In this document: positions 52,795-63,505 of the stretch, piece by piece
Layout: each line of letters begins with the position of its first letter
Position numbering within the stretch: the first letter of the stretch is position 1
Notes under the pieces: generated by a model
The model's input: the letters and a program-made list of their open reading frames with translations, nothing else
The model's database searches: none
Told to the model about the DNA's origin: nothing
NCBI GenBank assembly: GCA_963693285.1
Contig: OY848917.1
Coordinates: 19,573,745-19,637,744, forward strand
Reading direction: 5' to 3'
Length of the DNA stretch: 64,000 nt
Source of the DNA: Xestospongia muta
Lineage: Eukaryota > Porifera > Demospongiae > Haplosclerida > Petrosiidae
Made by a program: the position numbers and the translations under genes

Positions 52795-53476
52795 CTTCAA
52801 TTAAACTCTCTTTAATGTTTTATGCACATTTATATCATTCGTTAATTTTTGGTTAATGATAAAAGACTTCAATTAAATAGTTTTGAATTTTTTACACTTT
52901 TGATTTGTCATGTACAGTGTAGTTGAAACAATTAAGTTAGAATCAAACGTTTCAGAAACTATACATGAACATAATATTTTGTGTTATTAATTAATTTTCA
53001 TGGTTGACAATAGCAACTGACTAGTGTTTAAATAATTCCCAGGATACTTAGTGTATAATTATAGATTGGTAATGTACTGGAATGGGACATATTAGGATTC
53101 TTGGAATACTTAGTACACATTAATAAAGTGTACCTATAGGTGGACTAACTTTTGAAGGTATATGCAAGTTCAGTGTGAATACTAAGGTGTGACTAATTAA
53201 GGTGGGTGTGACTTTTACCAACATATGAATCCTATAATAACAACCAACTATCCTAGGACATATCTGGTAGTCCTTGGCTACTTAGATTTGGTAAATATAT
53301 GTACATTTACATGTACTTTCTTAAGTATCTCATCCCAGTATTGGAATGCCCTGAACAAAAGTGGCAGTACTGGACATGTATGATACTGTATATATATAAT
53401 ATAAATACAAACTATTACACTCTATCTGTCTAGCAGTCAAATAGAATGACCAACTGTATGAGAAATGAATTATTTT

Positions 53477-54031
53477 ATGAGAAATATTATTAGAGTAGTC
53501 TATACAAGATGGGGTCAAACTATTTATCCTCAAAATAAGGCACTCAGTTATTATTATACTTATTGTACTGCTGGTACTCACTATACCCACTTTGGTGGAG
53601 AAGATTATCTCTGTCTACCTGATAATCCTGAATAATTACCTACTGAGGCAGGGGCATATAACAATAGAGCTTATTTCTATGGAACAGAATATGACAACCC
53701 AATTGGTTCAATGAATGGTCTTCATAATCATAATGTACCCTGTGCAATATGCTACGCTAGTAATAGAGTATCATTATTAATGATACCTGCTAAGTTGACC
53801 TGTCCTACTAATTGGACAATGGAATATCAAGGTTATCTAATGGCTGAACAGGATGGTCATAAACAAAACTTTATATTCGAATGCGTTGATAAGAATGCAC
53901 AAGCTATTCCTGGAGGAGCTAAGAACATAGATAGAGCTTTATTCTATAACGTTGAAACAAAATGTGTTGGAATACTCTGTCCTCCTTATGATGAACAAAG
54001 AGAGTTAGCATGTGTTGTGTGTACTAAATAA
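53477..54031 (+). pseudogene. Truncated short-chain collagen paralogue, unit 1
   Basis: Homology to the C4-like C-terminal domain starts abruptly at VVYTRWGQTIYPQ (53495). The signal peptide and the whole Gly-X-Y region are absent. An in-frame ATG at 53477 lies just before it, but TAA at 53633-53635 ends that frame after about 52 codons. Homology continues as LPTEAGAYNNRAYFYGTEY and then an open frame from 53711 (MNGLHNHNVPC) to the normal VVCTK stop. The same stop occurs in the unit 2 copy, so inactivation predates the unit duplication. The rest of the frame is well kept, so use of the 53711 frame as a separate exon cannot be ruled out. Confidence 0.75.
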
Positions 54032-54439
54032 TAGTTATTGTATGATTTTTGTTGTTTGATTATATCTCTAGGAGTACATAAAAAATAGTTTAATGTGTGT
54101 ATTATCACTGATCATGAAATTTATTAACCTGTACTTACTAATATTCTAAACTCTATCATAATTATAGAGGAGATATCATAACAATAGATAATTGATCTAA
54201 GCCACAACAGATGATCTAAAGATGGGAAAGTTTATATGTGGGAACACCTGCTGACCTGTTGTTATTGTGAATGGACAAAGGATTTATCTAAAGCCTAAAG
54301 TACTAGTAGCAACTGTAACATATTCTTATGAGTATATAAAGTTTAGGGTATGAGGAAAGGAAAGGTTTGAAGCTATACATCATTACAAGAAACATCAATA
54401 CCATAGGCAGTTAAGTGTCTTCCTCACGCCTTCTACATA

Positions 54440-54655
54440 AAACACAGCAAACTACTGTAAGGATACTAATTTTCGAGGGTTTAAATTTTTGTGTTTTTTT
54501 AAATGTTGCTTTATTATTTAAATTTTATGGGTATTAAATTTCATGTTTAGTGGATTTGAGGTATTAATTAATGGGTGTGGTATGGGACACATGTCATGAA
54601 CACAAGCGTAATTTAGTCAAGTCAGGTGTCATTTAATTTACTGTGCATTATCAGT
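54440..54655. repeat. AT-rich repeat block downstream of truncated collagen, unit 1
   Basis: Contains GGATACTAATTTTCGAGGG, a T/A-rich core and GGTATTAATTAATGGGTGTG. The same block occurs at about 63300-63500. It could be a MITE remnant; no clear inverted ends were identified. Confidence 0.4.
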
Positions 54656-54704
54656 GACTGTGTCTTTTGCATTACTTCAAGAAATTTGTCTATTTGTTAT
54701 TAAC

Positions 54705-55542
54705 CTCGCTGTGCGTGGGCGCATAGCGAGGGTACTGTAGTCTGTTTGTGTGTGTGTGTGTGTGTCTGCACTGCCTGTTTTTTTTGAACTGCTATAACTT
54801 GGCAACCGAAGCATTAGCAGCTACCAACGTTTAGCAACGAATAGAAAAACATGTGGACTTTACAACAGTAGTATCAAGAACATCGTCAAGGAAAACAGAA
54901 GCTTAAAACTTGCAAAAGAATTTTCAGGCTGCAGAGGTCAAGTGCCGTTTCTCGAAAAGTAAAAAACTTAACGTGGAGATTTTTTAGTATGTTGTAAACA
55001 ATCTCAGAGGAATACGGATCAGCAAGATAGAAGGCCGTTGGTCGAAGTAATCGTTAGAAAAGTTCTGAAAAATGTTTTGTGGACTTGGAGCAAAGTAACG
55101 CATTCAGGAAACGTCTCCAAGCACTGAAAAGACTGCTACTAATAGATAATATATTGATTTATATTAGTACTACGGGACGTTTCCAAAGAACATTTCATCT
55201 TCAAGTTACAATAAATTTTATATATGAAATATTGATACATTTTAAAGGGTCATGTAAAGACTCAGAGAAACTTTTCATCACGAAATTAGCACTTAATCTT
55301 GCTTGGCAATTGAATGATACTATCACTTACTCAGTTACTGCTTCACAAACATGGCAAAGCTAGAAATCAAGCAACAATTAATGAGCATATACAGAATGAC
55401 AAAAATTACCATTTTATAACCACACCTTCTGGAATGTTAATAAATTTTCTTGCAATAACAACATCATAGCTGGGCCTAAGCTGGCATAGGATTTATAAAT
55501 AACTTAGAAACTACAGCGAGGTTCGGCACTTTAGTGCCTTTC
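54705..55542. mobile_element. 838 bp non-autonomous insertion with 6 bp target duplication
   Basis: It is flanked by ATTAAC on both sides (54699-54704, 55543-55548). The empty site is present at about 63562, where TTGTTATTAACATATGG is continuous. The ends carry short inverted motifs (CTCGCTGT at the left, ACAGCGAG about 25 bp from the right end). The left end also forms a hairpin CTCGCT...AGCGAG. A (GT)n run lies at 54748-54766. A 94-codon open frame (55079-55363) has no recognised features. It is probably a repetitive element family of this genome. Confidence 0.7.
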
Positions 55543-56224
55543 ATTAACATATGGTTAGAAATTTACTAACCTGTACTTATTAATATATTTTGTACTCTAT
55601 CATAATTATAAAAGTGAAATTATATCTATGGATCAATGAACTAAGTGACAATAGAATACCTAAAATGACAACGTTTACATATGGGTACACCTCCTGACAT
55701 TGAAAAGACAGATTTATCAAAGTTCTAAAGTAGAATATAAGACATTCTAATGTGTATTGGTTGTAACATTCAGTGTTTTCTGACAATATATTTCAATGGA
55801 CAATCCAGACCAGTCTTTCATAGCCAAATGCTACTGTGTGCCTGATAAATGAATTCCATATTTAATATACAAACAGATCAAGATCTAAGCTTGTGTCATT
55901 GAAGGACTATAGAGGTCTTCATTAAAACTATCCAATAATGACATCTTATCAAATGTATCAGTGAACCATCCCAACATTAGAACTAAGTATACTAATGTGG
56001 TAATGTACCTGATGTATTTAAGTCAAACCACAACAAAAAAATCTAGAAAGTTTACATAAAAGAACACCTGCCCACCTACTGTTGTTGAAATAAATTGATA
56101 TTGAACAAATAACCAGATAACCTATATGTGTCAATGAGATTTTTGACTCTCTTGAGACCATTGTATGATGTGTTATTATAACACTGGAAACTTTTTCAAT
56201 TCAGAACCTTTATAAAAACATAGC

Positions 56225-56232
56225 TATATAAA
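56225..56232 (+). promoter_or_regulatory. TATA-like box of the intact collagen gene
   Basis: TATATAAA about 42 bp before the ATG at 56274, implying a very short 5' leader. It is conserved in copy 1 and deleted in copy 3 (63,868 junction). Confidence 0.55.
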
Positions 56233-56273
56233 GTGGCTTTAAATCAACAACAATACAAACTATTTGACCAAAA

Positions 56274-57167
56274 ATGAACAAGAAGTTCACAATACTCCTC
56301 TTCCTCATTACAAATGTTTTGACCTCTATATCAGAAGCTACAAATGACAGTAAGTATATTATATATATAGCTAGTCATTACTGTACTCCTGTAGATGCTA
56401 ATAATCCTCTAATAAAACGTAGTATTCACACTAACACTACTAACTGTGACTGTGATAAGTCTCAATGTCTTCAAATATTAAGAGGTCGTGATGGTACTCC
56501 TGGAAGAGATGGTAGAGATGGTAGAGATGGTAAAGATGGACAACGTGGTCTCCCTGGAAATAAAGGACCTCAAGGACTAAAAGGAGATATAGGTCCTACA
56601 GGACCTATGGGACCTATTGCTGGGGGAGTTGTCTATACAAGATGGGGTCGAACTATTTGTCCCCAAGATAAAGGAACTCAGTTATTATACAGTGGTCGTA
56701 CTGCTGGTAGTCACTATACCCAGTATGGTGGAGGAGCTAACTATCTATGTCTACCTGATAATCCTGAATATTTAGCTACCCAGGCAGGGGCAAGCAATTG
56801 GAGAGCTTATCTCTATGGAACAGAATATGAGGGTCCAGTAGGTTCAATGAATGGTCTTCATCAACATAATGTACCCTGTGCAATATGCTATGCTAGTAAT
56901 AGAGTATCATTATTAATGATACCTGCTAAGTTGACCTGTCCTGGTAATTGGACAATGGAATATCAAGGTTATCTAATGGCTGAATATCATGGTCATCAAC
57001 GCAGCTCCACGTTTGAATGTGTTGATAAAAATGCACAAGCTATTCCTGGAGGTGCTACAAACATAAATGGTGCTTTATTCTATAACGTTGAAACGAAATG
57101 TGTTGGAATACTCTGTCCTCCTTATGATGAACAAAGAGAGTTAGCATGTGTTGTGTGTACTAAATAA
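56274..57167 (+). CDS. Short-chain collagen C4-like protein (intact copy)
   Basis: 297 aa if read without introns. Residues 1-22 are a signal peptide. Residues 23-70 are a Cys-bearing linker (HYCTPV, NCDCDKSQC). Residues 71-115 are 15 uninterrupted Gly-X-Y triplets (GRDGTPGRDG...). Residues 119-297 form the conserved C-terminal domain of sponge short-chain collagens, with VYTRWGRTICP, GGGANYLCLPD, PCAICYA and a CVGILCPPYDEQREL end. Sponge short-chain (spongin-type) collagens are secreted, trimerise through Gly-X-Y and contribute to extracellular matrix; they have been compared with the collagen IV NC1 region. A TATA-like box lies just upstream. A 21 nt segment at 56350-56370 begins GTAAGT and ends AG, and could be a removable ultrashort intron, because the frame is kept either way. 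Confidence 0.88.
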   Translation: MNKKFTILLFLITNVLTSISEATNDSKYIIYIASHYCTPVDANNPLIKRSIHTNTTNCDCDKSQCLQILRGRDGTPGRDGRDGRDGKDGQRGLPGNKGPQGLKGDIGPTGPMGPIAGGVVYTRWGRTICPQDKGTQLLYSGRTAGSHYTQYGGGANYLCLPDNPEYLATQAGASNWRAYLYGTEYEGPVGSMNGLHQHNVPCAICYASNRVSLLMIPAKLTCPGNWTMEYQGYLMAEYHGHQRSSTFECVDKNAQAIPGGATNINGALFYNVETKCVGILCPPYDEQRELACVVCTK

Positions 57168-59040
57168 ACGTTATTGTGTTATTTTTGGATTTTGTTTATT
57201 ACCTAAAGAGCACATAACATTTAGTTTAATACGTAATAATACGTAATAATAATATTATCACTGATTGTATTATCAGTGATTGTGTACCTTCCCTTATTTT
57301 AAGAAATTTTTCCATTCGTTATTGACAAATAATAAAGAAATTTACTAACCTATACTTATTATTATTATAAACTCTATCATAATTATAAAGATGAAATCAA
57401 AACAATGAACTAAGTCACAACAGATAACTTAAAGATGACAAAGTTTATATATGGGAACACCTCCTGACCTGTTGTTATTGAATGTATTAAACATTTGAAG
57501 TAGCATATAAAAAATGTGGGGTTAGGGAAAGGAATTTAAGCTTTGGAGATAACTATAATGAATCTTTAGGACCACTTCAAGAACCATATGGCAATATTTA
57601 AGTTAAGATCATCTCTCACACTTTCTACATACATCATATAAAGAAACTATAGCTTTAATAGAACATTTAAAAAGGATGACAAAAAATACTTTACTAAAAT
57701 GAACAACATGTTATCATCCTGTACATAGTAACCTATACAAAAAATATATATCAATAAGCTAAATAAAAATTATTCTACAATTTGTCTCCTTCTTGTTACT
57801 TAACATGTATGTCAACATTTAGTTCATTGTGTATTATCTTCTGATAAAATTTTTGATCTCTTTCATTCACTTATTCTTAGATGAATTAAAACCATTTCAT
57901 TGTATATTAATTGAATGGTAAAATCAATAACCACAACTCATAGTTGTGGTGAATTACATTAAGATAAATACATTCATTATGTCATAAGTCAATGAGAAAT
58001 ATATATTGTACATCTAATGGTGACCAACAATTGATATAACCATAGTACAAACTACAAAGTTCCATCATCAACCTTGACTCAATTTACACATTCAAAATGT
58101 GCAATGAATGTTGTAGGTGATCAAGAAACTGAAATGCCTCCAACATGCAAGGAAAGAGCACAACAATATGAAGTCACATTTGATTCAGAGAATGGACTTT
58201 AAATCATAACATATCCTGTGCAATATGCTATGTTAGAACTATGCTAAACTTACAAAACAAATTTAGACTAGTCTACTGGCAAACCATTATATAAACTTTC
58301 CCAGTAAACTTCCTGTACATATGTCTGTTTGAGGTTTACTAAAAACATATTTAGAAGATGGACTAGTCTACTGGCAAATCATTATATAAACTATCCCAGT
58401 AAACTTACTGTATATAGTCTATGTAAGGTATTATCAAAAACATGTTTACTATAATTCATCTGATATCACATACCATTATATACACTTCTCCACAGCTCCT
58501 TACAATAACATTTGACCACCAACATACAGTGTGTCAACTATTCCATATTGTCAAACAATATAAAGTTTCATTCACTATCTTACTAATAATATAGCTTATA
58601 TGTATGTGACATACAATTATATAATTAGCATACTGATGTTTAATGGGATAAAGAGAGCAGATCACATAAAAGGTGAATCTGTAAAAGCTGAGAATTATCT
58701 GCTCATAAAGTGCTTCATTCCTAATTTGAGTAATTCATATAACTACATAGCCACTTTAATTGTCATAGATGTATGAAATGAATTTGTCATCAATACTCAT
58801 ATACACTAATAATAAAACTGTGAAATGGCATATACAGAACTACCTGGCACTATTGTATTAACATAGTGTATTATATATGTACAATGTACATGTAGCTATT
58901 ACTATAAAACTACTAATGTTAGCGTGCTACTAATTTTAGCGATATTAGCGATTTGAAAAAACCCCACTAAATTTAAGATCCGCTAAAGTTATGAGTGAGT
59001 CACATGCATTGAAAACGAAGAAGCATGCAAACTGAACAGC
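57168..59040. other. Intergenic of unit 2 with internal repeats
   Basis: Counterpart of 48346-50090: a cassette copy (57340-57500), the hairpin (57930-57950) and tandem ~105 bp repeats (58257-58455). No gene was found. Direct repeats of TACGTAATAA at about 57230-57250 are specific to this copy. Confidence 0.6.
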
Positions 59041-59047
59041 GAAAGTG

Positions 59048-59743
59048 ATGTCTCTTATAAGATGGCTTCATGGGTCATCATCATTGGAACTTGAAGAGAA
59101 TGAGAATGGAGCAACAGCAGCAGCAAACAGGGAGGTTGAAAAGGTGAAGCAAGTGCAAAGGAAAAGGGGCAGGTATCATCATTATGATGATGAAACACGT
59201 GTTAAAATTGCCAAGTGTTCATGTGAATGTGAAAATAAGGCAGCTGCTGACAAGTTCACTAAGGAGCTTGGATTTTTGGTTACTGAAAGTACAGTAAGAA
59301 ACATGAAGAAGAGCTACCTTTCTATACTTAGAAAGGAGAAGGATCCTGAGAGAATATGCAGTCTTCCTCATGGAGCTAGAGGAAGACCACTGATGCTTTG
59401 TGATTAAGACCAGGACATATCTAGGTACATCAAAAGCCTAAGAGAAGCAGAAGGTATTGTAAATCACTCGATAGTTATTGCTGCAGCTAAGGGTATCTTG
59501 TCCCATAAGAACCCAGGACTCCTGAAAGAAGATGGTGGTCCAATCTGTCTTAGTTCAACTTGGGCAGAATCATTCCATCGTAGAATTGGGTATGTGAAGT
59601 GCAAGGTCACCAAGGCTGCCCACAAGTTGCCTGATTTTACAGAAGTAAGGCAGGCATTCCTTCAGAGAGTCAAGAGTGAAGTTGAAACATGGAATATTCC
59701 ACATACCCTCATAATCAATTGGGACCAATTAATTCCTTCTTAA
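59048..59743 (+). pseudogene. Pogo-like transposase remnant, unit 2
   Basis: Sister of 50216-50911 with the same ATG, basic block, helix-turn-helix-like region and truncated end at INWDQ. It is broken at a different place: TAA at 59405-59407 replaces the Tyr codon that unit 1 keeps, while the site of the unit 1 stop reads as Ser here. Neither copy encodes the DDE catalytic core. Confidence 0.75.
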
Positions 59744-60718
59744 TAGGTTTGATACATGTACTGTACATCATTACTAGTAACAATATCAATACTATTGTGT
59801 GTGGCTTCTTGTTCAAGACCACATACCACAAAGGGTAGTTATGTTATAGGCTCAGTGACTGGCCTACAAGTAAGGGTTGCACACACACACACACATATAC
59901 ACATAATAATGAGATTCATAGCTAATATATTTTGAATGAAGTGTTGATTTATAGCAGGTTTCATTTAAAAATGTAAAACTTGAGTGCTTAAATAATTCAT
60001 TTGCTCTTCATAAACAGCACAGTAGCAGGTTTATACAAATCTTATGACAAGCTTTATTGGTTCTGTCATTGTTAATGGGTCAATATACATTATACAAATT
60101 TGTCAACTCATGAATTTAAAAGAATGTTGTTCAATGACATGTGCTATTTTTAGGACCTCAAGCTTTTATCTTTTACAAACTCCCTCAAGTTTATATAATG
60201 TACAATAAACAAAATTAAAAGTAGTAATGGGTAGTATTAGTCCAACACAAAGAATGTAAACAAGATAGTAGAAATGGCAATTGCATCATCCCTACATAAC
60301 AGCACATTCATAGAATACAGTAACATATTACTGATATTATTATTTAAGTGATTTATATAGTGGGTATAATTGTTTGTGCCATTATGTTAACATAATATTA
60401 CAGGTACATACACATTCTGTCTTCTTTGGATACTCAACATGCTTTAAAGCATTTTGCAAATTTTTGTCATCAGTGGCAAAAAACTTTATCACAAAAAATT
60501 ATTTATTACCCAATTGTTTCACTATATAATATTTAGTATACATAGTGTGTGTATTTAATATAATTGTTTCTCAGCTATCCATTAATCTAGTTTATTCCAG
60601 TCATAAATAGTCAATAAGTGGGTGTTATACACACCTACCATGATGTGTTGATATAAAAAGAAGAAAGATATCACTATCAAATACACACTTAGATTATTGT
60701 AAGTGTATATTCAAGAAA
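59744..60718. other. Intergenic upstream of the intact Cys-rich gene
   Basis: No gene was found. It contains an (AC)n run, and a TATA-like GATATAAAAAG at about 60650, some 60 bp before the ATG at 60719. Confidence 0.55.
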
Positions 60719-61649
60719 ATGAATCAGTCAAGGATTTGTTGTGTGCTTTCTCTACTTTTCATGGTATTTCTCATACTTCTTCAGTGTGGAGACTCACTAC
60801 ATGTGTAAGACAATATAATGTTTTAAATAATATCATACAATATTATTTTGTATGTTGATAGGTGCTACAAACAGATATCTCGTGGTACATGTAAGAAATA
60901 CTGTCAACGATCAATTTATAGTACTACATTTTATAAATGTGGATGGTGGAATAAAAGAAGATGTTCCAGGTATTTACTAGATATCTGAAATGGAGTATCA
61001 TGTGTTGTTACATTTTAGGCAAATAATCACATATGGTTGTAACTGTTGTCAATATGGCATAGTGTATTCCAGAGTTAGAGTATGTTGTAATGGATATACA
61101 AATTATCCACAATGCTGGTAAGTGTATCATGTGAAATATATGTATTTGTAATTGAAGAAAATAAATAAACTATAAGTAATAAATTATTTTTTAATTTGTT
61201 TCAAAATGCCAATTTCATGTTTAAAAATTAAGGTTTAAAAAAACTGGTTATCTGAATATAAAATTTTTCAAGACAAAAAAGTAAGCTAGGTACCCTAAAA
61301 GAAGGTTCAAAGTTTGATCAGTCACATTTATCACTGTCGTATTGGCTAACATGTGTATTTAGTTTCATTTGCTGCACACAACAATAGTATAAGGCAATAT
61401 GTATTGGACATAACTATATACAAATATATATATAACATGTGGCTCAAAACAATTATAGAATTGTCTGGTATTGTTCACATGCCAGGTAGTAAGTAATCAT
61501 TTTAAGTTTTACCACTGTTGTTTTAAAGTTCACATAAATCGTATATTCATAGTCCTACAGAAACTCCTCCTACTACAACTCCAACTCCTCCTCCTACACT
61601 TATAATTCCAACTATAGGTCCCCCAATTTGTCCCGGTTGTCCACATTGA
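60719..61649 (+). CDS. Small secreted Cys-rich protein, copy 2 (intact)
   Basis: Four exons with GT-AG junctions (60719-60804, 60862-60969, 61019-61117, 61553-61649) give 129 aa in one continuous frame. Exon 1 encodes a signal peptide (MNQSRICCVLSLLFMVFLIL) ending near QCGDS. Exons 2-3 encode a Cys-rich core: CYKQISRGTCKKYC, KCGWWNKRRC, GCNCCQYG, VCCNGY, PQCW. Exon 4 is a Pro/Thr-rich tail (ETPPTTTPTPPPT) ending PPICPGCPH. A TATA-like box lies about 60 bp upstream. The family is not recognised. The cysteine density suggests a disulphide-rich secreted peptide; matrix, defence or signalling roles are all possible, and nothing in the sequence decides between them. Confidence 0.7.
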
Positions 61650-62334
61650 CTTCAATTAAACTCTCTTTAATGTTTTATGCACATTTATATCATTCGTTGA
61701 TTTTTGGTTAATGATAAAAGACTTCAATTAAATAGTTTTGAATTTTTTACACTTTTGATTTGTCATGTACAGTGTAGTTGAAACAATTAAGTTAGAATCA
61801 ACAGTTTCAGAAACTACACATGAACATAATATTTTGTGTTATTAATTAATTTTCATGGTTGTCAATAGCAACTGACTAGTGTTTAAATAATTCCCAGGAT
61901 AATTAGTGTATAGTTATAGATTGGTAATGTACTGGAATGGGACATATTAGGATTCTTGGAATACTTAGTACACATTAGTAAAGTGTACCTATAGGTGGAC
62001 TAAGTTTTGAAGGTATATGCGAGTTTAGTGTGAAAGTTACTAAGGTGTGACTAATTAAGGTGGGTGTGACTTTTACCAACATATGAATCCTATAATAACA
62101 ACCAACTATCCTAGGACATATTTGGTAGTCCTTGGCTACTTAGATTTGGTAAATATATGTACATTTACATGTACTTTCTTAAGTATCTCATCCCAGTATT
62201 GGGATGCTCTGAACAAAAGTGGCAGTACCGGACATGTATGATACTGTATATATATAATATAAATACAAACTATTACACTCTATCTGTCTAGCAGTCAAAT
62301 AGAATGACCAACTGTATGAGAAATGAGTTATTTT

Positions 62335-62889
62335 ATGAGAATTATTATTAGAGTAGTCTATACAAGATGGGGTCAAACTATTTATCCTCAAGATAAGGCA
62401 CTCAGTTATTATTATAGTCATTGTACTGCTGGTACTCACTATACTCACTTTAGTGGAGAAAATTATCTCTGTCTACCTGATAATCCTGAATAATTACCTA
62501 CTGAGGCAGGGGCATATAACAATAGAGCTTATTTCTATGGAACAGAATATGACAACCCAATTGGTTCAATGAATAGTCTTCATAATCATAATGTACCCTG
62601 TGCAATATGCTATGCTAGTAATAGAGTATCATTATTAATGATACCTGCTAAGTTGACCTGTCCTACTAATTGGACAACGGAATATCAAGGTTATCTAATG
62701 GCTGAACAGGATGGTCATAAACAAAACTTTATGTTCGAATGTGTTGATAAGAATGCACAAGCTATTCCTGGAGGAGCTAAGAACATAGATGGAGTTTTAT
62801 TCTATAACGTTGAAACAAAATGTGTTGGAATACTCTGTCCTCCTTATGATGAACAAAGAGAGTTAACACGTGTTGTGCGTACTAAATAA
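62335..62889 (+). pseudogene. Truncated short-chain collagen paralogue, unit 2
   Basis: Counterpart of 53477-54031. It has the same 5' truncation, the same ATG just before VVYTRWGQTIYPQ and the same TAA (62491-62493). The frame from 62569 (MNSLHNHNVPC) runs to the usual end, but two conserved Cys codons near the C-terminus are changed (ELTRVVRTK where others read ELACVVCTK). This suggests relaxed constraint. Confidence 0.78.
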
Positions 62890-63505
62890 TAGTTATTGTA
62901 TGATTTTTGTTGTTTGATTATATCTCTAGGAGTACATAAAAAATAGTTTAATGTGTGTATTATCACTGATCATGAAGTTTACTAACCTTTACTTACTAAT
63001 ATTCTAAACTCTATCATAATTATAGAGGAGATATCATAACAATAGATAATTGATCTAAGCCACAACAGATAACCTAAAGATGGGAAAGTTTATATGTGGG
63101 AACACCTGCTGCTGACCTGTTGTTGTTGTTGTGAATGGACAAAGGATTTATCTAAAGTCTAAAGTACTAGTAGCAACTGTAACATATTCTTATGAGTATA
63201 TAAAGTTTAGGGTATGAGGAAAGGAAAGGTTTGAAGCTATACATCATTACAAGAAACATCAATACCATAGGCAGTTAAGTGTCTTCCTCACCCCTTCTAC
63301 ATAAAACAGAGCAAACTACCGTAAGGATACTAATTTTCGAGGGTTTAAATTTTTGTGTTTTTTAAATGTTGCTTTATTATTTAAATTTTATGGGTATTAA
63401 ATTTCGTGTTTAGTGGATTTGAGGTATTAATTAATGGGTGTGGTATGGGACACATGTCATGAACACAAGCGTAATTTAGTCAAGTCAGGTGTCACTTAAT
63501 TTACT

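Larger units (their letters stand above)
45005..54655. repeat. Collagen/Cys-rich array, unit 1
   Basis: About 7.96 kb of core sequence plus a 1,692 bp transposon insertion. The order is collagen copy 1, pogo-like transposase remnant, Cys-rich gene copy 1, truncated collagen copy 1. It matches unit 2 nearly throughout, with offsets of 8,821-8,858 bp downstream of the transposon insertion. Confidence 0.88.
54656..63505. repeat. Collagen/Cys-rich array, unit 2
   Basis: Second copy of the unit, about 8.01 kb of core plus the 838 bp insertion at 54705-55542. It contains the intact collagen gene (56274-57167) and the intact Cys-rich gene (60719-61649). Confidence 0.88.

Noticed and set aside
55079..55363. 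94-codon frame inside the 838 bp insertion
   Set aside because: No recognisable motif, its start codon is not clearly an ATG, and it is contained within a mobile element. Not called as a gene.
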